Source: Mariniphaga sp964398855
Lineage (GTDB): Bacteria; Bacteroidota; Bacteroidia; Bacteroidales; Prolixibacteraceae
Direction of reading: 5' to 3'
Length of the DNA: 43,441 nucleotides
Assembly (NCBI GenBank): GCA_964398855.1
Contig: CAYNOQ010000012.1
Location: 1-43,441, forward strand
The notes beneath the pieces were generated by a model that saw only the letters and a list, made by a program, of their open reading frames with translations, was not told the DNA's origin and searched no databases. The translations under genes were made by a program, and so were the position numbers. This document shows positions 33,075-42,295 of this stretch, piece by piece. The number at the start of each line of letters is the position of its first letter. Within the stretch, counting starts at the first letter, position 1.

Positions 33075-36000
33075 ATGACAGAAGTCAAGACAATAAGGCT
33101 TAGTAAACTTGCAAGAGAGTTTAATGTGGGAATCCAGACCATTGTGGATTTCCTGCACAAGAAAGGCTATGAATACGACTCAAATCCCAACACTAAAGTC
33201 TCGATGGATGCATTGGCTCTTTTGGAAAAGGAATATAAAGTTGACCTTCATCTCAAGAAAGAATCGGAAAAAATAATACTGAAAAGTCACAGGCCAAAAC
33301 AGGAGATAATTTCTATTGACGACGTGGCGTCAAAAGAATATGATGATGACGATGACTACGATGATGCCGACTATGAAGAAGAAGTCGAAGAAAAGCCAAA
33401 GTCAGTTTCTTCCAAAAAGCCTGAAGAAAAACCAAAAAAGAAAGTGACAGAAGAAGTACCCGTTGAAAAACTTGTGGAGGTTGATGGAATAAAAATCGTT
33501 GGAAAGGTTGATCTGGAGAGTCTGAAAAAACCTGTTAAAAAAACATCAAAACCGAAAAAAGAGACTAAAACCGAAAAACCAAAATCTGAGAAAAAAGAGA
33601 AAAAGGAAACTTCTGCAGAAACCGTTGCTGAAGTGGCAAAACCTGTGGATATTTCGGAAACAAAACCGCAACCTGAAGAAGCTCAAAAAACTAAAACAGA
33701 GGCTGAAGCAGATTCTCAGGTTGAACAAACAGAAAAAACGATAAAAGAAGATATTATCGAAACGCAAATCCCAAAAGTTGAAGAGCTTAAAGTTGTCGGG
33801 AAAATTGACCTGACTTCTATCAACCAAAAGACCAGGCCTGCCAAAAAGAGCCGGAAAGAGCGTGAACTTGAACGCAAAGAGCGCAGGCGCAAAAAAGAAG
33901 CTGAAACCAAAACTGCTGCCGCTGGAACTGCTGAAAGCGCTGCCAGCCAGGAGGAAGAAAAAGTGGCTGAAAAACCCAAAGTTATACGAGCCAGGGCTAA
34001 AAAACTGGAAGGTCCCGTTGTTTTGGGCAAAATTGAACTTCCCGAGAAAAAATCATCGAAGGATAGTCAGGAAGCCAGTGCACGCAGGAAGCGCCGCAAA
34101 AGAATTCAGGAAACCGGACGGGTGAAAGTGAGCGAAAAACCGGGCAAAAAAGGAGGAGTTGATGAAAAATCTCAAAAAGTAGCCGGAAAAAGGAAAAAAA
34201 TTCAACTCAGGAAAGAGGTTGATGAGGACGAAGTACAAAAACAGATTAAGGAGACTTTAGCCAGACTCACTTCCAAAGGGAGATCCTCGCGGGGCGCAAA
34301 ATACCGGCGCGACAAGCGGGCTGCCATCAGTGAAAGAATGCAGGCTGATGCCGAAAAGCAGGATATTGAAAAGAAAACAATAAAAGTTACGGAATTTGTT
34401 TCGGTGAGCGAACTTGCCACTATGATGGACATAGGCGTCAACGAAGTAATTTCAGCTTGTATGTCATTGGGGCTGTTTGTTTCCATCAATCAAAGACTTG
34501 ATGCAGAAACACTTACAATTGTTGCTGACGAGTTCGGTTTTCAGGTTGAATTTGTCAGTGCCGATCTTCAGGAATCCATCGAAACGGAAGAGGAAGATGA
34601 TGAAAAAGATTTGAAACCACGTTCACCGATTGTAACGGTGATGGGGCATGTTGACCACGGAAAAACCTCACTGCTGGACTACATCCGCAAAACCAACGTC
34701 ATTGGCGATGAAGCGGGAGGAATTACCCAGCACATCGGCGCCTATCATGTAAAAGTTGGTGAAGGGCGCACCATAACTTTCTTAGACACGCCCGGGCACG
34801 AGGCTTTTACCGCCATGCGCGCACGTGGTGCACAAGTAACCGATATAGCCATTATCATTGTTGCTGCCGACGACAACGTGATGCCGCAAACGGTTGAAGC
34901 AATCAACCACGCCACGGCAGCCGGGGTACCCATTATTTTTGCGATCAACAAAATCGACAAGCCCAGTGCCAACGTTGAACGGGTGAAAGAGGAACTTGCC
35001 AACATGAACTTTTTGGTTGAAGACTGGGGCGGAAAATATCAGTCGCAGGAAGTATCTGCAAAATTTGGTCAGGGAGTGAAAGAATTGCTTGAAAAAGTTT
35101 TGTTAGAAGCGGATATGCTTGAATTAAAGGCAAATCCCAACCGCAGGGGAGTCGGTACAATCATCGAATCGAGCCTTGACAGGGGACGCGGATATGTTGC
35201 CACCGTTCTGGTTGAAAACGGAACGCTCAACGCCGGCGATATTGTGATTGCAGGACAGCATTTCGGGCACATAAAAGCGATGTTCAATGAAAGAAACAAG
35301 CGGATTGAATCTGCCGGTCCGTCGGATCCGGTAATCATTCTCGGATTGAACGGCGCACCGCAGGCAGGCGATAAATTCCACGTAATGGAAAATGAGCGCG
35401 AAGCACGAACCATTGTTACCAAGCGTGAGCAACTTGCACGTGAACAGGGACTTCGCACACAAAAACATATCACACTCGACGAAATCGGACGCCGCATAGC
35501 CATTGGAAACTTTCAGGAGCTGAACCTGATTGTAAAAGGTGACGTGGACGGTTCCATTGAAGCGCTCTCCGACGCTTTAATCAAACTCTCAACAGAAGAA
35601 ATTCAGGTAAATATCAAGCATAAAGCAGTGGGGCAAATCTCCGAATCGGATATTTTGCTTGCAGCAGCTTCCGAAGCCATTGTAATCGGTTTCCAGGTGA
35701 GACCATCACTTAGCGCACGTAAATTAGCCGAAAAAGAGGAGATAGACATTCGTCTCTATTCAATTATTTATGACGCCATCAACGAAATTAAGGCGGCAAT
35801 GGAAGGTATGCTTTCACCCGACATCAAGGAAGAAATCATCGGAACTGCCGAAGTTCTCGAAACATTTAAAGTTACGAAAGTTGGCACGGTTGCCGGTTGC
35901 ATAGTGCGGGATGGCAGGGTGTTGCGAAATTCCAAAATCAGAATCATCCGCGACGGCATTGTTATTTACACCGGCGATTTAGGCTCGCTCAAACGGTTTA

Positions 36001-36125
36001 AGGATGATGTTAAAGAGGTGAAAAACGGCTACGAGTGCGGGCTGAACATTGAAAACTTCAACGATGTCAAAGTGGGCGACCACATCGAAGCATTCAAAGA
36101 GGTTGAAGTGGCAAAACAGCTCTGA
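33075..36125 (+). CDS. infB: Translation initiation factor IF-2
   Basis: 1016 residues, of the long IF-2 form. The IF2_N domain is at 3-52 (LSKLAREFNVGIQTIVDFL). A very charged Lys/Glu linker (about 75-430) follows, containing three copies of a V-x-G-K-[IV]-[DE]-L motif near 142, 241 and 316. The second IF2_N-like segment is about 438-490. The G domain has GHVDHGKT (524-531), DTPGHE (571-576) and NKID (625-628). Beta-barrel and C-terminal fMet-tRNA-binding domains end the protein. It places initiator tRNA on the 30S subunit with GTP. It begins 90 bases after nusA and probably ends the operon. Confidence 0.98.
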   Translation: MTEVKTIRLSKLAREFNVGIQTIVDFLHKKGYEYDSNPNTKVSMDALALLEKEYKVDLHLKKESEKIILKSHRPKQEIISIDDVASKEYDDDDDYDDADYEEEVEEKPKSVSSKKPEEKPKKKVTEEVPVEKLVEVDGIKIVGKVDLESLKKPVKKTSKPKKETKTEKPKSEKKEKKETSAETVAEVAKPVDISETKPQPEEAQKTKTEAEADSQVEQTEKTIKEDIIETQIPKVEELKVVGKIDLTSINQKTRPAKKSRKERELERKERRRKKEAETKTAAAGTAESAASQEEEKVAEKPKVIRARAKKLEGPVVLGKIELPEKKSSKDSQEASARRKRRKRIQETGRVKVSEKPGKKGGVDEKSQKVAGKRKKIQLRKEVDEDEVQKQIKETLARLTSKGRSSRGAKYRRDKRAAISERMQADAEKQDIEKKTIKVTEFVSVSELATMMDIGVNEVISACMSLGLFVSINQRLDAETLTIVADEFGFQVEFVSADLQESIETEEEDDEKDLKPRSPIVTVMGHVDHGKTSLLDYIRKTNVIGDEAGGITQHIGAYHVKVGEGRTITFLDTPGHEAFTAMRARGAQVTDIAIIIVAADDNVMPQTVEAINHATAAGVPIIFAINKIDKPSANVERVKEELANMNFLVEDWGGKYQSQEVSAKFGQGVKELLEKVLLEADMLELKANPNRRGVGTIIESSLDRGRGYVATVLVENGTLNAGDIVIAGQHFGHIKAMFNERNKRIESAGPSDPVIILGLNGAPQAGDKFHVMENEREARTIVTKREQLAREQGLRTQKHITLDEIGRRIAIGNFQELNLIVKGDVDGSIEALSDALIKLSTEEIQVNIKHKAVGQISESDILLAAASEAIVIGFQVRPSLSARKLAEKEEIDIRLYSIIYDAINEIKAAMEGMLSPDIKEEIIGTAEVLETFKVTKVGTVAGCIVRDGRVLRNSKIRIIRDGIVIYTGDLGSLKRFKDDVKEVKNGYECGLNIENFNDVKVGDHIEAFKEVEVAKQL

Positions 36126-36172
36126 CGACAAAGTTATTAACATCAGTCTTTTAATTATTTCTTTTAAAATAC

Positions 36173-36204
36173 TTTTCATCAGAATTGCCGATTTTGTAGT
36201 TTTG
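36173..36204 (+). promoter_or_regulatory. Promoter before the beta-propeller protein gene
   Basis: TAGTTTTG (36197-36204) fully fits the -7 consensus. TTTT (36173-36176) lies 20 bases upstream as an imperfect -33. Transcription would start a few bases before the ATG at 36222. Confidence 0.6.
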
Positions 36205-36221
36205 AAAAAAACTATGGGAAC

Positions 36222-39011
36222 ATGAAGCGTTACCTGATTTTCTTAGCAGTTATTTTGGCACTTGCCGCAACCGGGGGTTATTACTTCTTTTCCGGCAATA
36301 AGACAATCTTCTCAAACAATAAAAATCTCTACAAAGCGGTTCCGGTTACTTCACCTTTCTTTTTTGAACTGAATTCCATAAAAAGCGTTCCGGCAGTCAA
36401 CTCAATTATCAGTGAACTGAATAAAGGCGGCATTGGCACAGCGTGGTTTGACCTGTTTCACCGGATTGATTCACTCATTGAACATACGGAAGGCATACAC
36501 AAAAGCCTGCGCAGCAATCCTTTGCTGTTCGCTTTCGGATATATCGGCAGAAATGAACTGGTTCCGCTGCTGATTACGGAGCAAGGCTCAAAAAACAACG
36601 AAAACTCATTATTGCGGACGCTGCACACTTTATATCCGCCGGAAAACTTCAAATATTCCCAAAAAGAGTACGGAAAGTATTCCATCACGGAAATCGGACG
36701 CGGAAATAACGATCCGGTCTGTTTCACATTTACGGGAGATTTGTTTCTGGCGAGTCCACGCTCAATTCTTATCGAACAGATAATCAGGCAGATAGAAACC
36801 TATGGCATCATTAAAAATTCCTATTTTTCCGCAGTTAACAACACGGTCGGGGCGCAGGGAATTACACTCTATATCAATCACAACTGGTTAGGCGGGTTTT
36901 TCAACAATATGCTGAGCCGCACAGTTACAGAAAAAGCCGATGAGTTTGGTGCAGTAAAACGAAACCAGCCTGCCGTGCAGGCAGATAAGCTCAGAAAACT
37001 GGCGGCATGGAGCGGTTTTGATTTCAAAGCGGACAACAAACTACTTGAATTCAGCGGAACATCTGCCGCTGACGATTCGCTGAATCACTTCCTTTCTACA
37101 TTTGACGGGCAACAACCAATACGCAGCAATACAGACCACTTTTTACCGCTGAATACCTCCTTTTTCCTCAGCTATTCCTTCTCCAATAAGTCGCGTTTCT
37201 TTGAAAATCTTGAAACATTTTATACCCACTCTTCCGAATATTATCACCGCGAAGAGCGCATGAAACGGTTTGAGCGGGGTTTTCGCGGAAACATCCGAAA
37301 GATTTTTCAGGAGATCGTAAAAGATGAAGTGATTGTTGCCGCAACCACAATTCCTGTAAATCCAGATAACAAAACAGTTTTTTTTATCCTCCACACCGAA
37401 GGACGGTCAGCTGCCGAAGAGCAGCTGACCAAGCTGCTGACAAACTATGCCGCAAGAACAGAGACAAATTTTGAGCAACTGAGCGCTGAATATACCACAG
37501 ACGACGGGTTGCAAATCAAAATTTACAAATTCCCCTACCCCTCTTTTCCCGGTTTGTGGATTGGTAGTCCCTTCAGTTTTTGCGATGCGCAATTTGCTGC
37601 TTTCCATGATAATCTATTCATTTTCTCAAATTCTGAACAGGGGCTTATCGAATACATCAGCAATATGGCTCGTGGAAATACGCTTGCAAAAAGCCCCGGA
37701 TATCAGCAACTGAAACGTTCCGGAGCAAGCCGTGCAAACATCAATGTCTTTTTGGATATTAACAAAGCTTTCAGTTTGAGAAACATCTTTTTTTCTCCCG
37801 ACTTTTTAAAGGAAATAGATGATAAGGAAGAGATTCTGCGGAAGTTCAACATGATCTCTTTCCGCATACGGCAGGCGAAAAGCGTTTGGGAAAGCTCTGC
37901 CATAGCAACTTATCAATCTGAAGAGCAGGAAGATGCGCGAACTGACTGGCAGAATGTGGTTGGCGCAAACATCAATATGAAGCCACAGCTTGTGGTCAAT
38001 CATCTCGACAGGCAAAACAGGGAAATAATTTTTCAGGATGTACAAAACACGCTGCATTTGGTTGGCAATTCGGGAAAATTAAGGTGGAGTCAAAACCTGC
38101 AGGCACCGATTATGGGGCAAATTCATCAGGTTGATTATTTCAAAAACGGAAAATTGCAGTTCCTTTTCAATACAAAAGAAAGACTCTATCTGATTGACCG
38201 GAACGGGAATGATGTTAAGCCTTTTCCTGTCAAACTTCCGGCGAATGCAACCAACGGGGTAAATATTTTCGATTATGATAAAAATCGGAATTACCGCTTC
38301 TTTTTTGCGGGCGAAGACCGAAAAATATATGCTATAGACAACAATGCAAAAATAATCAGCGGATGGAAATTTGAGCAAACGGAACAAATTGTCACCACAC
38401 CGGTTCAGCATTTCAAGGTTGACGGAAAAGATTACATCGTTTTCAAAGACAAATCGCAAATTTACATTTTGGACAGACAGGGGCAGCCCAGATTAACACC
38501 GGATACAAAATTTGAAAATTCAGATAATCCGCTGTTCCTCGACCTGAGCGGTAAACCCAAACTCATTGCCACCGATTCCGGCGGCAGGGTTTTTTACATC
38601 TTTTTTGACGGAAAAACAGAAATGAAGAAAACTGCGCGGTTGGGTGCAAATCACTTTTTTACGGCAGCTGATTTAGATGGAAGCGATAGTCCCGATTTTA
38701 TTTTTATTGACGGAAACGAACTGACGGTAATGGACGAAAACGGAAAAAAACTTTACAGTAAAAAGTTAAGCAATTCGGTTCGTTATGAGCCCGTTGTCTA
38801 TTCATTTGAAAACAATCAGAAAATGGTCGGTGTGGTTGATGCCGCTTCCAACCGGATTTACCTTTACAACCGCAGCGGCAAACTTTATCCCGGTTTTCCA
38901 CTGCAAGGGAACACCCCCTTTACCATTGGCAAGCTATCCGAAAACTCAACAGGATTAAACCTGATTGTGGGAAGCGAAGGCGGAAAATTGTACAATTATT
39001 CGCTGAATTGA
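36222..39011 (+). CDS. Membrane-anchored protein with C-terminal PQQ-like beta-propeller
   Basis: 929 residues, no firm family name. Residues 4-24 form an uncleaved signal anchor. Residues about 35-590 are mixed alpha/beta and resemble the DUF3352-type proteins often seen in Bacteroidota. From about 598 on, short repeats of the type LHLVGNSGK, LYLIDRNGN, IYAIDNNAK, IYILDRQGQ, LTVMDENGK, IYLYNRSGK and LYNYSLN recur every 40-50 residues, the signature of a seven- or eight-bladed beta-propeller facing the periplasm. The last strand is short, as if it closes the ring with the first. It has its own promoter after infB. BamB-like scaffold or sensor roles are possible but not shown. Confidence 0.7.
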   Translation: MKRYLIFLAVILALAATGGYYFFSGNKTIFSNNKNLYKAVPVTSPFFFELNSIKSVPAVNSIISELNKGGIGTAWFDLFHRIDSLIEHTEGIHKSLRSNPLLFAFGYIGRNELVPLLITEQGSKNNENSLLRTLHTLYPPENFKYSQKEYGKYSITEIGRGNNDPVCFTFTGDLFLASPRSILIEQIIRQIETYGIIKNSYFSAVNNTVGAQGITLYINHNWLGGFFNNMLSRTVTEKADEFGAVKRNQPAVQADKLRKLAAWSGFDFKADNKLLEFSGTSAADDSLNHFLSTFDGQQPIRSNTDHFLPLNTSFFLSYSFSNKSRFFENLETFYTHSSEYYHREERMKRFERGFRGNIRKIFQEIVKDEVIVAATTIPVNPDNKTVFFILHTEGRSAAEEQLTKLLTNYAARTETNFEQLSAEYTTDDGLQIKIYKFPYPSFPGLWIGSPFSFCDAQFAAFHDNLFIFSNSEQGLIEYISNMARGNTLAKSPGYQQLKRSGASRANINVFLDINKAFSLRNIFFSPDFLKEIDDKEEILRKFNMISFRIRQAKSVWESSAIATYQSEEQEDARTDWQNVVGANINMKPQLVVNHLDRQNREIIFQDVQNTLHLVGNSGKLRWSQNLQAPIMGQIHQVDYFKNGKLQFLFNTKERLYLIDRNGNDVKPFPVKLPANATNGVNIFDYDKNRNYRFFFAGEDRKIYAIDNNAKIISGWKFEQTEQIVTTPVQHFKVDGKDYIVFKDKSQIYILDRQGQPRLTPDTKFENSDNPLFLDLSGKPKLIATDSGGRVFYIFFDGKTEMKKTARLGANHFFTAADLDGSDSPDFIFIDGNELTVMDENGKKLYSKKLSNSVRYEPVVYSFENNQKMVGVVDAASNRIYLYNRSGKLYPGFPLQGNTPFTIGKLSENSTGLNLIVGSEGGKLYNYSLN

Positions 39012-39050
39012 TTTAAAAGTTGGTTCGTGCATTATCGTAAAATCAGCAAT

Positions 39051-39398
39051 TCAGCCCAATTTGAAAATCCGTTCCATCAGCTTCCACTTTTCACCGGCAG
39101 TTGCATCGGGTGATGTTTTTTGAAAACGGGAGACAAATGCTTCCCATTCTGCCTGGCGGGGCTTTGTAGCCAGCTCATTCATAGCTTTATCATGGTCAAA
39201 ATCGGCAATCGTATCCATAATCATAAACAATCGCGTACCTGACAGATAAATCTCCATATCAACAATTCCCACTTCACGCATTCCCTTTGTTATTTCTGTC
39301 CAAAATTCCTGCGGAGAGTGCACTTTCCTATACTCTTCCATCAACTCGGGATCATTTTTCAGCTCCAGCGTTTTGCAAAATCTCTTGTATTCCGGCAT
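39051..39398 (-). CDS. L-rhamnose mutarotase family protein (DUF718)
   Basis: 115 residues from the Met at 39398. The frame is open 17 codons further, but the conserved domain starts with YKRFCKTLELKNDPELMEEY right after this Met (seen here as RFCKTLEL and MEEYRKVHSP). Y23 and H27 align with the catalytic Tyr/His of E. coli RhaM, and MEIYLSGTRLFMIMD matches the central strand. The family interconverts anomers of L-rhamnose; some Bacteroidota members may act on L-fucose. It is alone here, about 32 kb from the rhamnosidase gene, and converges on the beta-propeller gene. Confidence 0.85.
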   Translation of the reverse strand: MPEYKRFCKTLELKNDPELMEEYRKVHSPQEFWTEITKGMREVGIVDMEIYLSGTRLFMIMDTIADFDHDKAMNELATKPRQAEWEAFVSRFQKTSPDATAGEKWKLMERIFKLG

Positions 39399-39525
39399 AA
39401 CTGTTTTATTATTTGTGTAAACCTTTGACGGACAAGCCTGACTTTCCAAATTGTCTGCGTCCGGTTTTTGAATTAAAATTTTCTATTTGTGTTTCATTTA
39501 TTTATACTGTTACACTTCATCTTTA

Positions 39526-39533
39526 CAAAACTA
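39526..39533 (-). promoter_or_regulatory. -7 promoter element for the mutarotase gene
   Basis: TAGTTTTG on the minus strand fits TAnnTTTG, giving a leader of about 120 bases. The -33 box is unclear. Confidence 0.45.
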
Positions 39534-39613
39534 TAAAATTAGCGCATCTGTTGAGCATCAACTTTGCATAAACATTTATATTCTTTATTTTTATGGATTA
39601 AACAAAAAAGTCA

Positions 39614-40975
39614 ATGAAATCGGTCTATAAATTTTTTCTCGAAACAATCCGCTCGGCAGAGCATCTGGAGTTTATTGCAAAGCCTGGTGCTGCACTGGCA
39701 ACTCTTATTATTCTTATTTTGCTTGCCTGGGCAGGGCATTTTCTTGCAAAGAAAATTATTGTAAAAATTGCTACCCGAATTGCGCGCCGCACAAAAACAG
39801 AGTGGGATGATTTTCTGCTTCAGCGAAAATTTTTCTCCTATATTTCTCATATCGTACCGGCGTTGATTCTTTATCATGCTTCCGGTTTTTCACTTCCTGA
39901 AATTCACCAGAACATTAATGAATTAAGCGATACTGCAATAGAAGTTTTATCGAAAGATTACTACATCAATTTTGCCGGTTTTCTGCTTAAAATTGCGAAG
40001 GTTTATTTTGTGGTGATTTTTATATCCGTGCTGAACTCGCTCTTAAATGCCGGGCTTGATATGTACAATACAACGCCTTATGCGCACAACAGACCGCTGA
40101 AAGTTTATATTCAGCTTTTTAAAATTCTTTTCTTCTCCTTGTCGGGCATTTTGATTATTTCCATTTTATTTGAACGCGATCCAACCGTTCTTTTAGCCGG
40201 CTTAGGTGCCATTGGCGCTGTTTTACTTTTAGTTTTCAAAGATTCAATTTTGGGATTTGTTGCTTCCATTCAGCTTTCGGGAAACAACATGGTAAAAATT
40301 GGTGATTGGGTGGAAATGCCCGGACGGGGTGCCGATGGTGCTGTAATCGACATCACACTGAACACGGTGAAAGTGCAAAACTGGGATAAGACCATTTCAA
40401 CAATTCCAACCTATGCCATGGTCAGTGAATCGTTCATCAACTGGAAAGGAATGCAGGAAGCGGGCGGTCGCAGGATAAAACGCTCCATAAATATTGACAT
40501 GACCAGCATCAGGTTTTGTGATAAAGAGATGTTAGGCAGATTTGAAAAGTTTGAACTCATCCGCGATTATGTAAAAGAGAGGCAGGAAGAAATCAACGAA
40601 TACAACGAGCGGAAAAACATTTCCGATGAAGACGTAATCAGCAGAAGAAGACAGACCAATGTCGGAGTTTTCAGGAAATATCTGGAAGCTTATCTGCGCC
40701 GGCATCCGATGATTGACAAGGAAATGTCGTTTATGGTTCGCCATCTTCAGCCTACCGAAAAAGGGTTGCCCATCGAAATATATATATTCTCCAACGACAC
40801 TGCCTGGGCAAACTACGAAACCATTCAGGCTGATATTTTCGATCACATTTTAGCTGTGGTACCTGAATTTGAGCTGCGCATTTTCCAGGAGCCGTCAGGA
40901 GCTGATATTGCGGCTGCTTTAACAGAAGCAAATCGCCGCTTTCAAACAGCATTTCCGGAGCAAAAACAGGAGTAA
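39614..40975 (+). CDS. Mechanosensitive ion channel, YbdG-type MscS family
   Basis: 453 residues. Membrane spans lie around 25-45, 73-90, 116-140 and 166-184, followed by the pore helix TVLLAGLGAIGAVLLLVFKD, read here as LLAGLGAIGAVLLL (192-205). The MscS beta domain follows with GDWVEMPGRGADGAV and ISTIPTYAM. A long charged insertion near 305-350 and a PIEIYIFSND C-terminal domain place it with E. coli YbdG rather than short MscS. It relieves turgor when membrane tension rises. It has no operon partner and lies 60 bases before the lrp-like promoter. Confidence 0.92.
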   Translation: MKSVYKFFLETIRSAEHLEFIAKPGAALATLIILILLAWAGHFLAKKIIVKIATRIARRTKTEWDDFLLQRKFFSYISHIVPALILYHASGFSLPEIHQNINELSDTAIEVLSKDYYINFAGFLLKIAKVYFVVIFISVLNSLLNAGLDMYNTTPYAHNRPLKVYIQLFKILFFSLSGILIISILFERDPTVLLAGLGAIGAVLLLVFKDSILGFVASIQLSGNNMVKIGDWVEMPGRGADGAVIDITLNTVKVQNWDKTISTIPTYAMVSESFINWKGMQEAGGRRIKRSINIDMTSIRFCDKEMLGRFEKFELIRDYVKERQEEINEYNERKNISDEDVISRRRQTNVGVFRKYLEAYLRRHPMIDKEMSFMVRHLQPTEKGLPIEIYIFSNDTAWANYETIQADIFDHILAVVPEFELRIFQEPSGADIAAALTEANRRFQTAFPEQKQE

Positions 40976-41028
40976 CTGGCAGTTTAATCATATTCCGGGC
41001 GGTGCATCAAAAGATTGTAATTTTTTCC

Positions 41029-41036
41029 TAATTTTG
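41029..41036 (+). promoter_or_regulatory. -7 promoter element for the Lrp-family gene
   Basis: TAATTTTG fits TAnnTTTG and lies 35 bases before the ATG. No clear -33 box is present. Confidence 0.5.
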
Positions 41037-41071
41037 CCTTGAAATTTTAAACTCAATCAGGAAATACAATC

Positions 41072-41554
41072 ATGGATAAATTGGATTATCGGGAGCAAAC
41101 GGCAGACATTGACCTGTTAGATGAAAAGATTCTGAAGTTAATTACAAAAAATGCACGGATTCCGTTTTTGGAGGTTGCGCGTGAATGTGGCGTTTCAGGT
41201 GCTGCCATTCATCAGCGTGTACAAAGGTTGCTGAATATTGGCGTTATTACCGGCAGTGAGTTTATCGTAAATCCGCAGAAACTGGGCTACAACACCTGTG
41301 CATATATCGGAATTTATCTTGAAAAAGCGGCTTTTCACCGTCAGGTTGTGGAAGCGATGCGTAAAATCCCGGAAATTGTGGAGTGCCATTACACCACTGG
41401 ACAGTATTCGCTTTTCATTAAAATTGTTACAAAAACAAACAAACACCTGAAGCATCTGATTGACGAAAAAATTCAGGCAATTGATGGTGTGGCACGAACG
41501 GAAACTTTCATGTCGCTTGAAATGGACTTTAAGCGGCAGATTTCTCTGCCCTGA
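41072..41554 (+). CDS. Lrp/AsnC-family transcriptional regulator
   Basis: 160 residues. The N-terminal winged helix-turn-helix (about 14-65) has DLLDEKILKLITKNARIPF, cut here to LDEKILKLITKNARIPF, and GVSGAAIHQRVQRLLNIGVI, given as SGAAIHQRVQRL, as the recognition region. The C-terminal RAM ligand-binding domain (about 75-150) has IVECHYTTGQYSLFIKI. Lrp proteins sense amino acids and control amino acid and nitrogen genes. The target is unknown; the leu operon in this window is a natural candidate but no binding site is evident. The gene converges on rlmB with only 3 bases between their stop codons. Confidence 0.94.
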   Translation: MDKLDYREQTADIDLLDEKILKLITKNARIPFLEVARECGVSGAAIHQRVQRLLNIGVITGSEFIVNPQKLGYNTCAYIGIYLEKAAFHRQVVEAMRKIPEIVECHYTTGQYSLFIKIVTKTNKHLKHLIDEKIQAIDGVARTETFMSLEMDFKRQISLP

Positions 41555-41557
41555 TTG

Positions 41558-42295
41558 CTAATCAGCTCTCTGTCTCACAGCTTCATAAATCATAATTCCC
41601 GCTGCCACAGAAACATTTAAAGATTCAATTTTTCCCAACAAAGGAATTTTCACCTGCTCATCAACCAGCTTTAGCGCTGACAGTGAAATCCCCTCATCTT
41701 CAGCGCCCATGATGATGGCAACGGGACGATTCATTGCCGTTGCCGTATATAATTTTTCACTTTTTTCAGTTGCTGCAACTATTGTTATTCCCGACTCTTT
41801 GAGATACCTCAAAACCCCGGAAATACTTTTCACCTTGCATACCGGAACGGTGTGCAGTGCGCCGGCTGACGTTTTCACCGCATCTGCCCCGATTCTTGCC
41901 ATCCCTTTTTCGGGAATCACAATTGCATGGACACCGCCGCACTCAGCCGTACGAACAATTGCCCCGAAGTTGCGAACATCGGTAATCCGGTCAAGAATTA
42001 AAATTAAAGGGTCTGCGCCCGTTTCAAAAATACCGGGAACTACAACTTCAATTTTGGCATAATCCACCGCAGCTAAAAAAGCCAGAACACCCTGGTGATT
42101 TTTTCTTGTTACCCGGTTAATCCTCTCAACCGGCACAAACTGAAAAGGAATATTGTTCTCCTTTATCAGCTGAAACAGCTCAGAAAACAGCGGATTTTCA
42201 AGCCCCTTTTTCAACAGCACTTTTTCAATTGAACGCCTGCCTTTTATGGCTTCAATCACAGCCCTCGTACCAAAAATAAAATCTTCACTACTCAT
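41558..42295 (-). CDS. rlmB: 23S rRNA (guanosine-2'-O-)-methyltransferase RlmB
   Basis: 245 residues. The SPOUT fold has an N-terminal substrate-binding domain (about 5-78) and three TrmH motifs: RNFGAIVRTAECGG (108-121), IMGAEDEGIS (195-204) and PLLGKIESLNVSVAAG (218-233), which form the trefoil-knot SAM site. It methylates G2251 (E. coli numbering) of 23S rRNA. Its start overlaps the stop of the ABC-F gene by 8 bases, so the two are co-transcribed, both serving the ribosome. Confidence 0.94.
   Translation of the reverse strand: MSSEDFIFGTRAVIEAIKGRRSIEKVLLKKGLENPLFSELFQLIKENNIPFQFVPVERINRVTRKNHQGVLAFLAAVDYAKIEVVVPGIFETGADPLILILDRITDVRNFGAIVRTAECGGVHAIVIPEKGMARIGADAVKTSAGALHTVPVCKVKSISGVLRYLKESGITIVAATEKSEKLYTATAMNRPVAIIMGAEDEGISLSALKLVDEQVKIPLLGKIESLNVSVAAGIMIYEAVRQRAD

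Noticed and set aside
33546..34239. Phe/Leu-rich minus-strand frames opposite the infB linker.
   Set aside because: They are the complement of the Lys/Glu-rich linker codons and look like membrane proteins only for that reason.
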